From Gnetum montanum (Eukaryota; Streptophyta; Gnetopsida; Gnetales; Gnetaceae), in assembly GCA_015680685.1 (NCBI GenBank), contig MNCI01004138.1, forward strand, positions 16,262 through 69,875: a DNA stretch of 53,614 nt, written 5' to 3'. Shown here piece by piece: positions 1 through 11,447 of the stretch; position 1 is the stretch's first letter; every line of letters starts with the position of its first letter. Under the pieces are notes generated by a model. It was not told the origin of the DNA. It did no database searches and saw only the letters and a list, made by a program, of their open reading frames with translations. A program made the position numbers and the translations under genes.

Positions 1-801
1 AACCCAAGTTGTGTATGGCAATAAAGATGAACGTGATTGGATAAACCTTGCAGTACATGGTTTTATTGTTGTTTATTTACTGCTTTCCTAGTGCGCACAA
101 GTACGACTTGATTACGAGCGTCTACGGACGTGTACGGCTAGTCAAGGAATCGGCTGCTTGTCGCAACGCATGAGTACGACTTGATTACGAGCATTGGCTG
201 CTTGGTAACCCAGTAGCGTATTCCAGGATTCTGCGCTTGGTAATCCCAGTGGTAGTCCAATGTGTACGGCTAGTCAAGGAATCGGCTACTCATTGCTAGG
301 CTAGAACGTGTGATAAGTACGACTTAGTTACGAGCACCCACGGGTGTGTACGGCTAGCTAAGGAATCGGCTGCTTATCACACTTAAGCTAAATAGGTGCC
401 TCAGTACGACCACTTCGAGCACTTGCGTTACGTGTGGTGATCCCAGTAACGATTAGCGTTTGGTAAGCCACAGTTGCATAGTTCAGGGTGTGTCCGGTAA
501 GTGGGAACGGATGCTGACGCTAGTTAATTTAGACTTAGGACATTAGTTAGAGTTAGTTAGTTTCTCAACCCTTTCCCCTGATAGCATAGAAGATAAACCT
601 GAAAATACCAAAAAAATCACATACCTCAGACTTGCTTAACCATACACCGTGACACTTACAAGCAAGCCTGGGAAGACAACGAACGATTAACCCCAAGTGT
701 TTCTTGTGGTGTTAAGGCATTTAGTCTGCGGAGTTCGACCGAATCACGCGTGCACGCTCGTATTCGTATGGTTGAGTGTAGGGGTACCTCGCCACTCATC
801 A
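1..801 (+). repeat. Family D (Athila-like) LTR, 3' portion
   Basis: This stretch is nearly identical to 46641-47448, the latter part of the complete D LTR, and ends with the same CTCATCA terminus at 795-801. A polyadenylation-type AATAAA lies at 20-25. What follows 801 (ATTGTCTAAGG) is not a primer-binding site, unlike the complete D element where one starts two bases after the LTR. It is therefore the 3' LTR of an element lying upstream of the window, or a solo LTR. The 5' third of the LTR (U3, TATA box) is outside the window. Confidence 0.9.
100..425 (+). repeat. Internal modular repeats of the D LTR
   Basis: Two short modules alternate here: AGTACGACTTGATTACGAGC-like (near 110, 171, 317, 402) and GTGTACGGCTAGTCAAGGAA-like (near 130, 260, 345). 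Between them lie variable 10-40 base spacers, several containing small inverted repeats such as CCCACGGGTG. The same arrangement is in the other two D LTRs (46745-47080 and, inverted, 17640-17960), so it belongs to the family and is not a local expansion. Confidence 0.75.
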
Positions 802-1270
802 ATTGTCTAAGGATTATGCAAACTATAACACAAAACTATCAATTGACCATGATATGAGGTAGTGCGGTGAGAGAAAAGGGAGTAATAAAATGGTAAAAAG
901 AGAAAAGTAAAAGAAAAATTTAAATCATGGTTACATGAGATGCTTAGTGAAATGCAAGATTAGGATGATCCAATACAAGTCTATCCTAAGTCTAGACTAA
1001 GTCCATCCAATAATAGTGATCTTTCATTGATGTATTCCTCCTCTCCTATCATCATGAGTCAATGACAACCACAAAGGATAAACATCCCTTCAAGAAAATG
1101 AGAAAAGAAAAAGAAAGGAAGTAGTTAGCAAGAAATTCATGCCTTACTTAGAGGGATGCCTTCAAGCATGGCTAACATGTATTTCCAACTCCATAACCAG
1201 TGCGTGTATCCTAAAAAATCTTTAAAGGGGTGTGCTTTGAATTCCTTTTTTTTTTCTAGAAACCATACCA
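802..1270. other. No gene recognised (host sequence left of copia element)
   Basis: AT-rich sequence between the D LTR and the copia element. Short open frames on both strands have no recognisable motif, and I see no repeat termini. It is one half of the copia insertion target; the other half resumes at 7785. Confidence 0.6.
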
Positions 1271-2319
1271 TGTTGACATTTTGGTATGTCAAAACCTTAG
1301 AGAAAATGAAAAATGTAAAATGTGTATGTATGATGATAAGCTTTGTAGGACCATGAACAAAGATTTCACATGAGATCCAAGACTTCAAGAATGAGATCCA
1401 CAATGAGATGTCGAAATGAAGACTAAGTGGAAAAAATGAGAAAATGGATGAAAATAGAGTCTATGAGATAAACAAAGATGTTTAGAAGACTACCAAGATA
1501 TCAAATTTACAAAGGAATGCCTCAAATTCCAATGTGCAAAAGTAGAGTAGACATCTATGAAAAACAGCAAATGTCTATCTTGGAACATAAATGTCTACAA
1601 GTAGACATCTATACATAAAAGATATACATTTCTCTTGCATTGAGGGTGATCATGGATAGACATCTCATCCTTGAAGTAGATAGTTATACTAGTCGTTTGA
1701 TAGCTATTGCATAAATTTCAAGGAATTTTTGGAAACTTTCAAAGTATAAGACAAAGTGAAAATCTTGGAAATTTAGAAAGCATTGTTCATTGAAAGATTC
1801 ATTATTGTCTACTTTAGAGAATTTTTTATTATTCTTTATTGTATTATCATTTGTATTGAGCTTCAAGTGCAAGGGATTTGTAAATCAAGTTACAATCCTT
1901 TCTTATTCTTTCTCTTTCTTTCTTGTAGCCTTGTGGGGTTGATTTGCTTCTTGTGAAAAGACATATTCATTAAGCTTATTAAGACCTGCAAAGTTGAGTC
2001 TTTTTTTAGTAAAAAAATACTCCAATGCGGAGCTCATGTTTGTAACCTCCAAACCACATTTTTATCTTGTTAGAACCTTGTAGGGTTGAATGGTTTTATA
2101 GCAATGAAACACTCCAAAGTGGAGCTCAAAGCTTGTAAAGGGTGGTACCCTTCAAAACACATTTTGAAGAAACAAAGTTTGGAGGTGTGCATAGATTCTA
2201 CCCTCTGAGTGTGGACGTATCCAAGTTGGGGAACCATGTAAAATTTGTATTTAATTTTTGTGGCTGTAGCATTTTAAATAGAAAACTTATTCAACCCACT
2301 TCTAAGTTCTCAATCCTCA
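1271..2319 (+). repeat. 5' LTR of copia element
   Basis: It starts TGTTGACATTTT and ends TTCTCAATCCTCA, and aligns end to end with 6725-7784 through scattered substitutions and small indels. Shared landmarks include ACCATGAACAAAGA, TTATTCTTTCTCTTT and GGGGAACCATGTAAAATTTG. It would carry the promoter for the genomic transcript, but I could not pick a single TATA box with confidence. Confidence 0.88.
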
Positions 2320-2321
2320 AG

Positions 2322-2333
2322 TGGTATCAAAGC
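2322..2333 (+). promoter_or_regulatory. Primer-binding site, initiator Met tRNA type
   Basis: TGGTATCAAAGC starts two bases after the 5' LTR. It differs by one base from the TGGTATCAGAGC found in very many plant copia elements, which pairs with the 3' end of initiator methionine tRNA to prime minus-strand DNA synthesis. Confidence 0.9.
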
Positions 2334-2414
2334 CCGATACTCTCAAGATCGTGCTTCAAATTTCAAGAGTGAACTATAAAGGGAACATCTTACATAAAGA
2401 AACTGATGTTAAAT

Positions 2415-4030
2415 GAGTTTTTCTTTGCATATTGGAAGGCAAGGATGTAGGGATTCTTTGAATTCATGAAATTCAAAGTGTGGGAGTCAATTATTGAAGG
2501 CTGCATACCATCCATCAATAGCACCACAAAAGCACTCAAGTCACAAAGCAAATGGACTTCTAAAGAAATAGATACGTTTCTATTTGACTCAAATGCCAAA
2601 AAATTTTTATATTATGCATTGAATAAATCTGAGTTTAATAGAATAGATGGGTGTAAAAATACTAAGGAAATATAAAAAACCTTAGAGGCAACTTATGGGG
2701 GCATGTTTATAGTTAAACAATCCAAACTTTTAGTATTGCAAAGTGAATATGACAAGCTTAAAATAAAGGAGAAAAGACTAAGGAACACTTCTCTAGGACA
2801 AATAATATTGTTGTAGCTATTAGAGAAATAAGAAAGGACTTTCCAAAAAGTGATGTAATTATAAAAATAATTAAAACTTTACAACCTGAGTTCAAACCAA
2901 AAGTCACTGCCATGAAAGAAATCAGAGATTCTCAATGCTAAAATTTGAAGAGCTTCAAAGTGCTCTTATTGCTTCTAAGATGAATCTCATAAGTGAAGAA
3001 GTTATAAAAGAAAATTCCATCATCCTAAAACCTACATCAAAGGAAAAGAAGCTAGTTGAATAAGAAAAAAATAATGAAGATAAACTAGCTTTTCTATCAA
3101 GAAAAGTTCAAAGACTTCTTACAAGAAAAGGAAGAAGCTTTAATTAACCAAGCCCTAATAAATCTAAAGGTAAAGAGAAAGGTAAAAATTTTACAAATTT
3201 AAATTTTGATGGAATTTTTATAGAATTTTAGGTGTATGGTGGAAGAGGCCATGTGGCCTCCAAATGTCCTAGTACTAGGTGGTTGCAATGGAAAGACAAA
3301 AATGAAGCTAATTTGGAAAAGACAAAATTCTAAACTAACTGGAATGATGGAGAACATAGTGAGAAATAGGTAGATGACACTACAAAGGACTCACACCTCA
3401 TTTGGATGGCCCTCATAGAATATGACAATAGCATAGCTGAAGATGATGACCAAATAATTAAAACTGATGAGGAAAGGTATGTCCTTTTGTGTAATGGACT
3501 TTTGTCCTTTCAAAATATTTGTATAAAGCTAAAGAAGGATCTAAAGAAAAAACATCAAGATTTATCCCTACTTAATGTAAAATATTTAGGCCTCTCATAA
3601 GAAAACTCAGATCTAAGGGCTAAACAAAAAACTAACCTTGTCTTATGAGCAAATGGAAAAAGAACTTGTAGATACCAAACTTGTGAATGAAAGACTTATC
3701 AAAGGAAAAGAATCCCTTCACATCGTTTTGAAACAAGAAAGAAGTTCACATGATAAAAGTGGGCTAGGATGTTTTAAATAAGAAGAAACATCCACACAAA
3801 CTTGATCTAAACAAAAAACTACTAGAAAGATTGAAGTATCAATAGGCACTAGTTCCAAACAAAGAGCAGCTCCAAGGTTTGATCACTTTAACCAAAATGA
3901 AAAGATTAGATGTTATTATTATGGTATATTTGGGCATAAGCAATGGGATTGCAATTTATAATATTACCACATGAACACCTATTCATATCATAAGACTCCT
4001 TGGTCCTATCCAAATGCACCTAGAAAGGAA
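2415..4030 (+). pseudogene. Copia gag, decayed (UBN2-type)
   Basis: Capsid/nucleocapsid gene of the copia element. The first block, in one frame from about 2424 to 2675, reads YWKARM-stop-GFFEFMKFKVW, then SKWTSKE, AKKFLYYALN, FNRIDGCKNTKEI. This is the order of conserved motifs in plant copia gag proteins (UBN2 family). Later pieces lie in other frames: a degenerate zinc knuckle near 3236-3275 (GRGHVASKCP, an upstream Cys lost), a charged coiled-coil-like segment at 3406-3600, and a second knuckle near 3909-3950 (CYYYGIFGHKQWDC, second Cys replaced by Tyr). The long gag with a coiled coil and late knuckle resembles TNT/SIRE-type copia gag. Several stops and frameshifts make it non-functional. 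The family call is firm; the sublineage is inference. Confidence 0.8.
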
Positions 4031-4619
4031 AACTTGTAGGACAAAAAGGAATGGAAGACAAATCAAAAGAGTAAGGAGAAAAAAAAGGTGTGGAGAATTA
4101 AGTGAAAAAAAAAGAAGTAAAAGAACTCTCATCAAAAAATTTATGAAAGGAAGCTAGACATTAGAAATAAAAGAAATTTTTATGAAAGGAGTAACTTCAA
4201 AAGAAGAACCTCATTTCCAATCTCCTTAGACACCTTGATCTTCATCAGCAAGCAAGGTAAGTAGAGGTAATTTTTCTTTCTTTCAATATTATTTAAAATT
4301 CTTAGAGTACTATAATCCATGGCAGCTATCCCTTGAACCTCTCTTATCTCATTCCACTACCTATTTAGAAATCTACCTATAGACATCTATCATTAGACAT
4401 CTACATAGGAAGAGAGATGTCTATACATAGACATCTACATTATGGAGATATATGTCTATTAGGGTTTTAGATAGATGTGGAACCCTTGACAACCATGATT
4501 ATATAAAGCCAACACTTCATTTTTGCCTCATTCTTTCTCATCCAAGTGTAGATAATGAAGAGAAAATGACCAGGGCTTCTATGACAATTGTCCATCTCCT
4601 TGTAGATCAATGCCTCACA

Positions 4620-6226
4620 AAAAGATTGGACATCTAGGGCTCCTCCACTAAAAAACAAGAAGTCCAAGGAAGCATCATCAAGCACTGCCAATACATATTT
4701 ACCTTAATTTTAATCCACTAAAGCATAACATAGATTTGAGGTAACTCACCCTATTACTATAGTTTTTGAGAGATCCCTTTGCTTTCAACAACATCATTAA
4801 AAGAAGCTAATACTATTTTTGTAAGTATTAAATTGGGTATGATTTATTTCCATGAACTTTTATTTCCCTAAGATCCTCATTAGGAATTTTTATAGTAACA
4901 TTGCAATTACTAATACTACTGTGGAGCCTTTACATCCACTGTCGACGAAATTTTAATTGAAGTCACTCTACAAGCTATCAATGCCATGCTTGGCATCTCT
5001 AATTTCAATGTTCATAAGGTTATGATCCATTCTATATATGATATTTTCACAAATGGTGTAATCCCTTTTCTCGATGATGAATTTTGTTGATGCTTTGTTT
5101 GATCAATCAGTGTCTTTACATAGTAAGAAAGTACTTATAAGTGAGATGGCCTCATATGCTTTCACCCTTTCTCTTATTATATTATATATCACTATAAAAG
5201 GGGGCAGTTACAACTATTTGTTACCAACTCAAGCATTTTTTCTTTATTACCTTCTAACTAGTCAATCATTAGACATGGTCCATATCCTTTGTAGAGACAT
5301 GTTAGGTCTCTTCACCAACGAGAGAGTCTATGGACACCCTCTTCTCATTATTTTTTTGATTCGTCAAAGAGAAGTTCCTATCCATGATGCCTATGCTTAA
5401 AGGTAAGAGAAGCCTTGGTGACTATTCAGAGAAAAGGAGCATCACTCATGCTAAATCCATAGAACTAAGCACCAGGCCTTAAAAAGTAGTGAAGAAGGAA
5501 TTTTCATCACCTCTTTGGGCCTCTTCTTAGTTAAGAATACCTAAATCAGTTAGCAACTAAATAAAATAAACTCTCAAGAAGATGCTAAAGCCTTTCTCTA
5601 TGACTCTTGGGATGATTGACCAAAATCTCTCTTACCTTCATAAGAGAATGAATGCAATTGAGTACCTCTTTCTCCAAATGGACAATAGTTTAAGGAGATC
5701 AACACTCCTCCCATATCAGATAGTGAGAAGGACTATCCTGCTCCAACCAAGCACCCAATAGTTGTTGGACCATCCTAGGCATATGACTCAAGAAATGCAT
5801 CTGATTCTGAGGGGCTTGATGCACCACCCACAAATGTCTTGGGGAAGTTTCCTGATCCTATGCAACATACACCTACCTCTTATCCTCATGACAATGCTTC
5901 TCAAATCTTTAAGTAGTAGGTGATGAAGAGAATCTTCAAGACTTCTTCTTAGTATAGATTAACTAATCTAATTGCATATTAGAGGAAGGGCATTTCCTCC
6001 TCAAGATTCATCTCATCCACCCATACCATCTCACTTTTGGATAAAGCTACATCCTCAAAAAGCTTCTGTTCAAGTTCCATCTCCAAATGATGCCAATGGG
6101 AAGCACATTTCTAGTACGAGTACTAGTAGTAGTAGTGATGATGATGAAGAGGAGATATACATGCCTTCTTGTACAACAACTGCCTCTAAGAATGAGTCTA
6201 ATAATGATACTAAGCTCAATGGATAG
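4620..6226 (+). pseudogene. Extra ORF in place of pol, plant-transposon-protein-like
   Basis: This segment occupies the place of pol but does not resemble it. Broken frames show, in order: a Lys/Ser-rich start (APPLKNKKSKEASSST, about 4632), a PKILIRNFYSNI block (about 4870), LQAINAMLGISNFNV (about 4970), then an open stretch 5074-5400 containing IIKGG-like, FFLYYLLTSQSLDMVHILCRD and ERVYGHPLLIIFLIRQ motifs. It ends with a Ser/Asp/Glu-rich tail (SSSSDDDEEE) in 5972-6226. The order FY-N, I-LGI, hydrophobic H-M helix, YG-followed-by-hydrophobic helix is what I associate with the plant putative-transposon-protein family (Pfam Transposase_32). That assignment is by eye and uncertain. Stops and frameshifts are frequent. 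Confidence 0.5.
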
Positions 6227-6710
6227 GATCCTTTAATGATCCCTCCTTTTGGGTGATGTCAAAAAATGGGGAGAATTTATGGATATTTTGTGGATGTTTG
6301 TATAGATTGTAGATGGTTATGAATATTTGTATGAATAGCAACAATATGTTATGATCCTTTTGGCTAATTTATATGTGATGATGGATAGCTTATGACAACT
6401 TCTATTATTTGTTAATCTTTCATGGATGTACATCATGTTTTTGTATATGCACAACAAGATTTTTGATAGCATGATATATTATAAAGGCAAGTTTGGCCTT
6501 TCAACAATTTGTGAAGACTTCTTGGTGTTATTAGGCTTTTTTGTGGACTCATGTAATTGGAATCCATTAACTTGAGCCTTTATAGCCCTATTCCGATGAT
6601 ACCGTCTCCTACCATTGGAATTTATACATCTTAAATACTTTTATTGTTTATCATTAAATGTTTATGCTATGAAACGTAGTACCCCATTTTCTTAAGCTTT
6701 GGACATCACC

Positions 6711-6724
6711 AAAAAGGGGAATAT
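6711..6724 (+). promoter_or_regulatory. Polypurine tract of copia element
   Basis: AAAAAGGGGAATAT lies immediately upstream of the 3' LTR start TGTTGAC. A purine run of this form at this place serves as plus-strand primer in reverse transcription. Confidence 0.85.
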
Positions 6725-6773
6725 TGTTGACCTTTTTGTAGATCAAAACCTTAGAGAAAATGAAAAATGTAGA

Positions 6774-6805
<32 letters not shown>

Positions 6806-7784
6806 TCATAAGCTTTGCAGGACCATGAACAAAGACTACACATGGAGATCCAAGATTCAAGAATGAGATCCATGATGAGATGTTGAAATGAAGACTAAGT
6901 GGACAAAATGAAAGCATGGATGGAAACAAAGTCTATGAGCAAAACAAAGATGTTCAGAAGACTACTATGTCAAATTGACAAGAAAATTCCTTAGATTCCA
7001 AAGTTCAAAAGTAGAGTAGACATGTATGAGAAATAGTAGATGTCCATCTTGGAAGATACATGTCTACACTTAAAGATAGATGTCTCTCACACATTGAGGG
7101 TGATCACAGATAAACATCTCATGATCAAAGTAGATATCTATACTAACCATTTGATAATTATTGCATGAATTCTGAGTTTTTAGAAACTCAAAAGGTATAA
7201 GACAAAGTGAAAATCTTGAAAATTAAGCACTATTCATTGAAAGATTCCTTATTAGTTACTCTAGAGAAATTTTCATTATTCTTCATTGTATCATAATATG
7301 CTTGTATTGGGCTTCAAGTGTAAGGGATTTAAAAATTAAGTTACACTTCTTCCTTATTCTTTCTCTTTGTTTCTTGTAAACCTATGAAGTTGATGTGCTT
7401 CATGCGAGAAGACATCTTCATTGAGATTATCAGGACTCTACAAGGTTAAGTGCTTTTACAATGACAAAACACTTCAGTGCAAAGCTCATATTTGTAAAGG
7501 GTGGAATCCTCTAAACCACATTTTAAGCTTGTTGGAACCTTGTGAGGTTGAGTGGTTTTGCAATAATGAAAAACTCCAAAGCGGAGCTCAAAGCTTGTAA
7601 AGGATTTGGTGCTCTTCAAATCACATTTTGAATTAACAAAGTCCAAAGGTGTGCACAAATTCTACCCTTTAAGTCTAGATGTACCCAAGTTGGGGAACCA
7701 TGTAAAATTTGTGTTTAATCTTAGTGGCTACAACTTTTTAAATTAGGGAACTTATTCAACCCCCTTCTAAGTTCTCAATCCTCA
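6725..7784 (+). repeat. 3' LTR of copia element
   Basis: Partner of 1271-2319 with the same TGTTGAC start and CAATCCTCA end. It differs by substitutions and by an expanded TG microsatellite. It is followed by CACCA, matching the TACCA left of the 5' LTR in four of five bases. Confidence 0.88.
6777..6804 (+). repeat. (TG)n microsatellite
   Basis: About thirteen TG dinucleotides in the 3' LTR. The corresponding place in the 5' LTR reads TGTGTATGTATGATGAT, so the run expanded after insertion. Confidence 0.95.
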
Positions 7785-7789
7785 CACCA

Positions 7790-8096
7790 TACAACACATA
7801 CTTCGTTTTATAATCAATAGTAGAAGTGATGATGTACCCATGAGAAGCCATAGAACTTAGGAGGGAAATTTAGAAGAGAATACAATAAATTCCCTTGAGG
7901 TCACATCCTTTTCCATTCCCACTTGATTCTTTTCCAATTGATTAGGTAACAAGATCACATGTTACTTTTAGTTTTTATGTGAAAGAATCTTCATGCTCCC
8001 ATGATGTAAAACTCCATATGAGATAGATCGAATGGGTGAATGTCATGAATTCACTACTTGATACTATCAAATACTGATACACTATTAGTAGAGAGC
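7790..8096. other. No gene recognised (host sequence between copia and element E)
   Basis: AT-rich sequence without open frames of interest or repeat termini. It continues the target interrupted by the copia element and leads to the ATAAT duplication of element E. Confidence 0.6.
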
Positions 8097-8101
8097 ATAA
8101 T

Positions 8102-9049
8102 TGATGAGTGGTGAGGTACCCCTACACTCAACCATACAAATACAAGTGTTTCATGCACGATCTGGTTGAACTCCGTAGACGGGCTAGTTGTGGTATCTAG
8201 ATAGTTACTCGTTGATCGCAGTTTGCTATCTTCCCACCTGAACTAATATTTTCTCTGTCACATATGATTTAGTCCAGAGTGAGGTGTATGATGTAGTCCT
8301 AAGCTAGTGCTACTCCTAGAGGCAATAGAAAATAATTTTAATTAAGCTAGGAGGAAAAGGGAGAGAGAGTTAAGCTAATAGGGCATAGGGGGAGAGAATC
8401 TAAACTAGCCTAAGTGAGATGAGCATCTGTTCCTTAATCATCCATACACATGTTGGACCTTGTGTATGACTACTACTATGATTATCAAGTGCATATCCTA
8501 GGTATACTACTGGGATACCAAGTAGTCACACTTAAATGCTTGTGATTAAGTTGTACTTATTTTGCATTTAATAACAGGGATAGGAGATGAAGGTAAAGAG
8601 ATATTAATTGAGAAAGAAATGAATAATAATTAAATAATTAAACTGATTAAATGCTACAATGATGAAGTAATCTCGATCTTTATTTTTAGTCATGTGTGTG
8701 TCAAAGTACATGACACTTGAATAAAGGTGTTGTACAATTACAATCATCATACTACGGGCATGCACTAGGAGAAAGGGTTGAGAGGAAAAATTGACAAAAA
8801 TATCATACTCTAATACTAACTTCCTATGAATTTTCCATGCACCCAATTGTGTATTTATAGGCTCACACAGGAACCATGATATCGTGTATCCGATATCACT
8901 AGCCAGGCCGCAATATCGCATACTCGATATTAGGGGTCCGATATCGAGGGTCTAATATCAAGACTCATCAAACCTAATATCTTGTACCTGATATCAGGGG
9001 TCCAATATTAGGGGTCCGATATCAACACCTGGCAAACCATGATTCATCA
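8102..9049 (-). repeat. 3' LTR of element E
   Basis: Read on the minus strand it begins TGATGAATCATGG and ends CTACCACTCATCA-like. Its last 150 bases resemble the D LTR end (GTACCTCGCCACTCATCA-type), so E and D are related. A minus-strand TATA box (TATAAATA, 8852-8859) lies downstream of a cluster of GATATC-like boxes at 8880-9025, the same order as in D. Confidence 0.85.
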
Positions 9050-9060
9050 TACCCCCACAA
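9050..9060 (-). promoter_or_regulatory. Polypurine tract of element E
   Basis: On the minus strand TTGTGGGGGTA directly precedes the E 3' LTR. This fixes the orientation of E and shows that 8102-9049 is a 3' LTR and not a solo LTR. Confidence 0.8.
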
Positions 9061-9100
9061 CTAAATAACAACTCGTCCTTAAGTCAAAGAAAGTGAGGAA

Positions 9101-11425
9101 TGAAACACCATCAATTTTGGAACTCTCATGATTCAGCACAATCCCGAAATTTGTGTAAGGATCATTGCAAGCATGGTGTCACACTAGACCGTGCAGACAA
9201 CATGGCACCCTAGAAGTCCTAATGCCTACAAAGCTACTTTCAAGCCTGCCTACCACCCTCTGCAATACAATCAACGTAGCACCCAGCCATGAGGCCAATT
9301 TGCATGAAAGAGGCACTAGGGGTAGACCGTATAGTTTGACAAATTTTCTATTTTTTGGGCTGACAGGCTTGCTACACCCTCTAGCTTGCCTAGCTTAACA
9401 TGTGACCTAGTTGATGGTCTACCTGGGGACCATGCTAGGAGTTGCCAAAAGTTCTCAAGATGGACTAAATAGTTTGGCAATTTTTCTAGCTGTGGACCCT
9501 ACTACACTGCATAGCGTAGTAGGCTATGTGGAGATTGATCGGACGCCAAAGATGTAGATTGACAATGATTCAGCCCTCTGGAACACCTACCTCAATTTTT
9601 CCTTGAAGCATGATCAACATTACATAGGAGAATGTGGCAATTTTTTTCAAAATCATCTTCATTTGAGTGCTACATTGTGCTACGCTACACAGTGTAGCAT
9701 AGTGTAGCATGGTGCTCCTGTGGCAATGCCCCCGCTTAGACTGTTTTGACAAAGTAAACATGATTGTCCATGTTTCAACCATCAAACATACTTGCTCTGC
9801 TACCATGCCAAGACATGATTGACATCCCATGACATAATTTTTGCAAGTTGAGTCAAAATTCAACTTAAATTGGGTGCTACGCTACATAGCGTAGCAAGGA
9901 AAAAACACATGAAGGTCCTTTGGCAAGTGGTCCTAGAAAAGGAATTGCACTTGGCCACACTCTAACCTTCAAAAATACCTATCCCACTTCACCCCCAGGT
10001 GCCAAGAAAAGTTTCTTGACAAGGCATTGCAAATCAAGCAAGGATGCATGTCACACTAGGTGCTACGCTATGCTATGCTACACAGCATAGCAAGGACACA
10101 AAGCATGAAATTATCCTGAGGATGAACTCCACATGTCCCAAGACCTTTCAACATGGAAGGTAGGGTCATAAATTGTAGACATTTCTTGCCTAGCCAAGCC
10201 TCAAATAGATATTTTTGGTTTTCAAGCAAGATTTATCTTAAGACTGGTGGCTATGCTACGCAGCGTAATGTGTGCGTGTTTACGCTATGCCGATACACTG
10301 GGTAGTGTATGGTAGCGTGACACTTGTGTGGAAGCCCCAAAACATCTCTAGCAGCTTTAGAACTTGTTGGAAATGGTCATTTCTTCTCTGGCATCTCTTC
10401 AACAGACAAGATCAGCAAGTTTTCTTTGTTTTGAACCCCCCTATCAATCCCCAAAGTTGTTCCTACACTTGACCCTACTCACAAGAGCAGGGAAGATGTA
10501 GGCTCCACTTTGAATTTGGCACTTTGCATTTCCTATAAAACATGGTAGTTCCCTAGATTTTGGCACATGCAGCTTGAGTGGTATGGTCATAGCTTAGCAG
10601 GTTTCATGTCCAGCCTCGTTACACTGCAACGTAGCACAACAGCAGCATAGCACGCCAACATAACATTATAGCGTAGCACTACACAACAATATGCCACATT
10701 CAAGTTTGCACCATGTGGGACCTAGGACACATGGCATCCAAACCACATTTCTCTCCCACTTCTGGCTCTATAAATACCCCAGCAAACAATGCTCAAGGGG
10801 TTGGCTTCAAAGATTGGCATTTGGCATTTTGGCTTTCTAGCAATTAGCTTTGGCAAAGAGACTAGCAAGCGAAAGGTTAACGAGCAGAAAACCCCAACAG
10901 CACTACCTCCTGGATCTCTCCTAGCCCAACAAGCACCAGCTCACCAGTTCCTATTAGCAAACTATTGGTAGTAATCAAGGAGCTGTGACCATACCGTTTC
11001 ATTGTAAGTTGTGCCTGTTCACACTGCACATCTATTGTACATCTTCTTCAACCAAACAAAGATTAAATTCCCTGATCTTGGGGTGATGCATTCTCTCACT
11101 CAATCTCACTTCATTTCATTTCATCATAGTTTGCATCATTGTGTATTAGCTCACATTCATTGTTTGAGCTACACATTTTTCCACGTTGTTACTATTCAAT
11201 GTGTTATGATTTTTTTTTGCACAACAATTTCTACCCATATCATCTTAAAACAATTTTTTATAAAAGGTTATTGTACACCAACTAAGTTCCTATCTTATCA
11301 ACCAAACTGTTCAGGGCACCCCGCTTCCATTTCTTCTCCAGCACGGCCCTTGCACAGATCCAGGGTTAGGTTGTATGCCTGGTAACCTCTTGTTGTTCCA
11401 ACCACCGACATTTTCGATCACTACA
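9101..11425 (+). repeat. 5' LTR of element B
   Basis: It aligns throughout with 39764-42107. It starts TGAAACACCATCAATTTTGG and ends CACTACA just before the primer site. It contains many imperfect palindromes of the form GCTACGCTAC-ACAGCGTAGC (near 9500, 9670, 9877, 10062, 10250, 10620). TATAAATA at 10769-10776 is the likely core promoter, with a mutated G-box (ACACATGG) about 40 bases upstream. Confidence 0.9.
10769..10776 (+). promoter_or_regulatory. TATA box in B 5' LTR
   Basis: CTATAAATACCCC matches the plant TATA consensus and is conserved at 41452-41459 in the 3' LTR. Transcription of the B genomic RNA would start some 30 bases downstream. Confidence 0.7.
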
Positions 11426-11430
11426 ATTTT

Positions 11431-11447
11431 TGGCACTAGAAGGAGGG
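11431..11447 (+). promoter_or_regulatory. Primer-binding site of element B
   Basis: TGGCACTAGAAGGAGGG begins five bases after the LTR end. Element C2 has the same site with two changes (TGGTGCTAGAAGGAGGG), placed six bases after its LTR. The conserved form and position support a primer site. I cannot assign the primer tRNA with confidence. Confidence 0.75.

Larger units (their letters stand above)
1271..7784 (+). mobile_element. Ty1/copia-type LTR retrotransposon lacking pol
   Basis: Two direct repeats of about 1.05 kb (1271-2319 and 6725-7784) begin TGTTGAC and end CAATCCTCA. The left one is followed by an initiator-Met primer site and the right one is preceded by a polypurine tract. Flanking bases TACCA (1266-1270) and CACCA (7785-7789) look like a 5-bp target duplication with one change. 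The interior holds a decayed copia gag and a second, gag-unrelated ORF. No protease, integrase, reverse transcriptase or RNase H motif is visible, so the element must have relied on enzymes from a relative. The LTRs have diverged noticeably, indicating an old insertion. Confidence 0.88.

Noticed and set aside
1-801. Pairing this LTR with 46410-47448 as the two ends of one element
   Set aside because: Both are in plus orientation, but the one at 801 is followed by no primer site and the one at 46410 is clearly a 5' LTR, so they belong to different insertions.
8102-9049. Solo LTR interpretation of the E LTR
   Set aside because: The bases right of it (TACCC) do not match ATAAT on the left; instead they form a polypurine tract, and the matching ATAAT is at 46361-46365.
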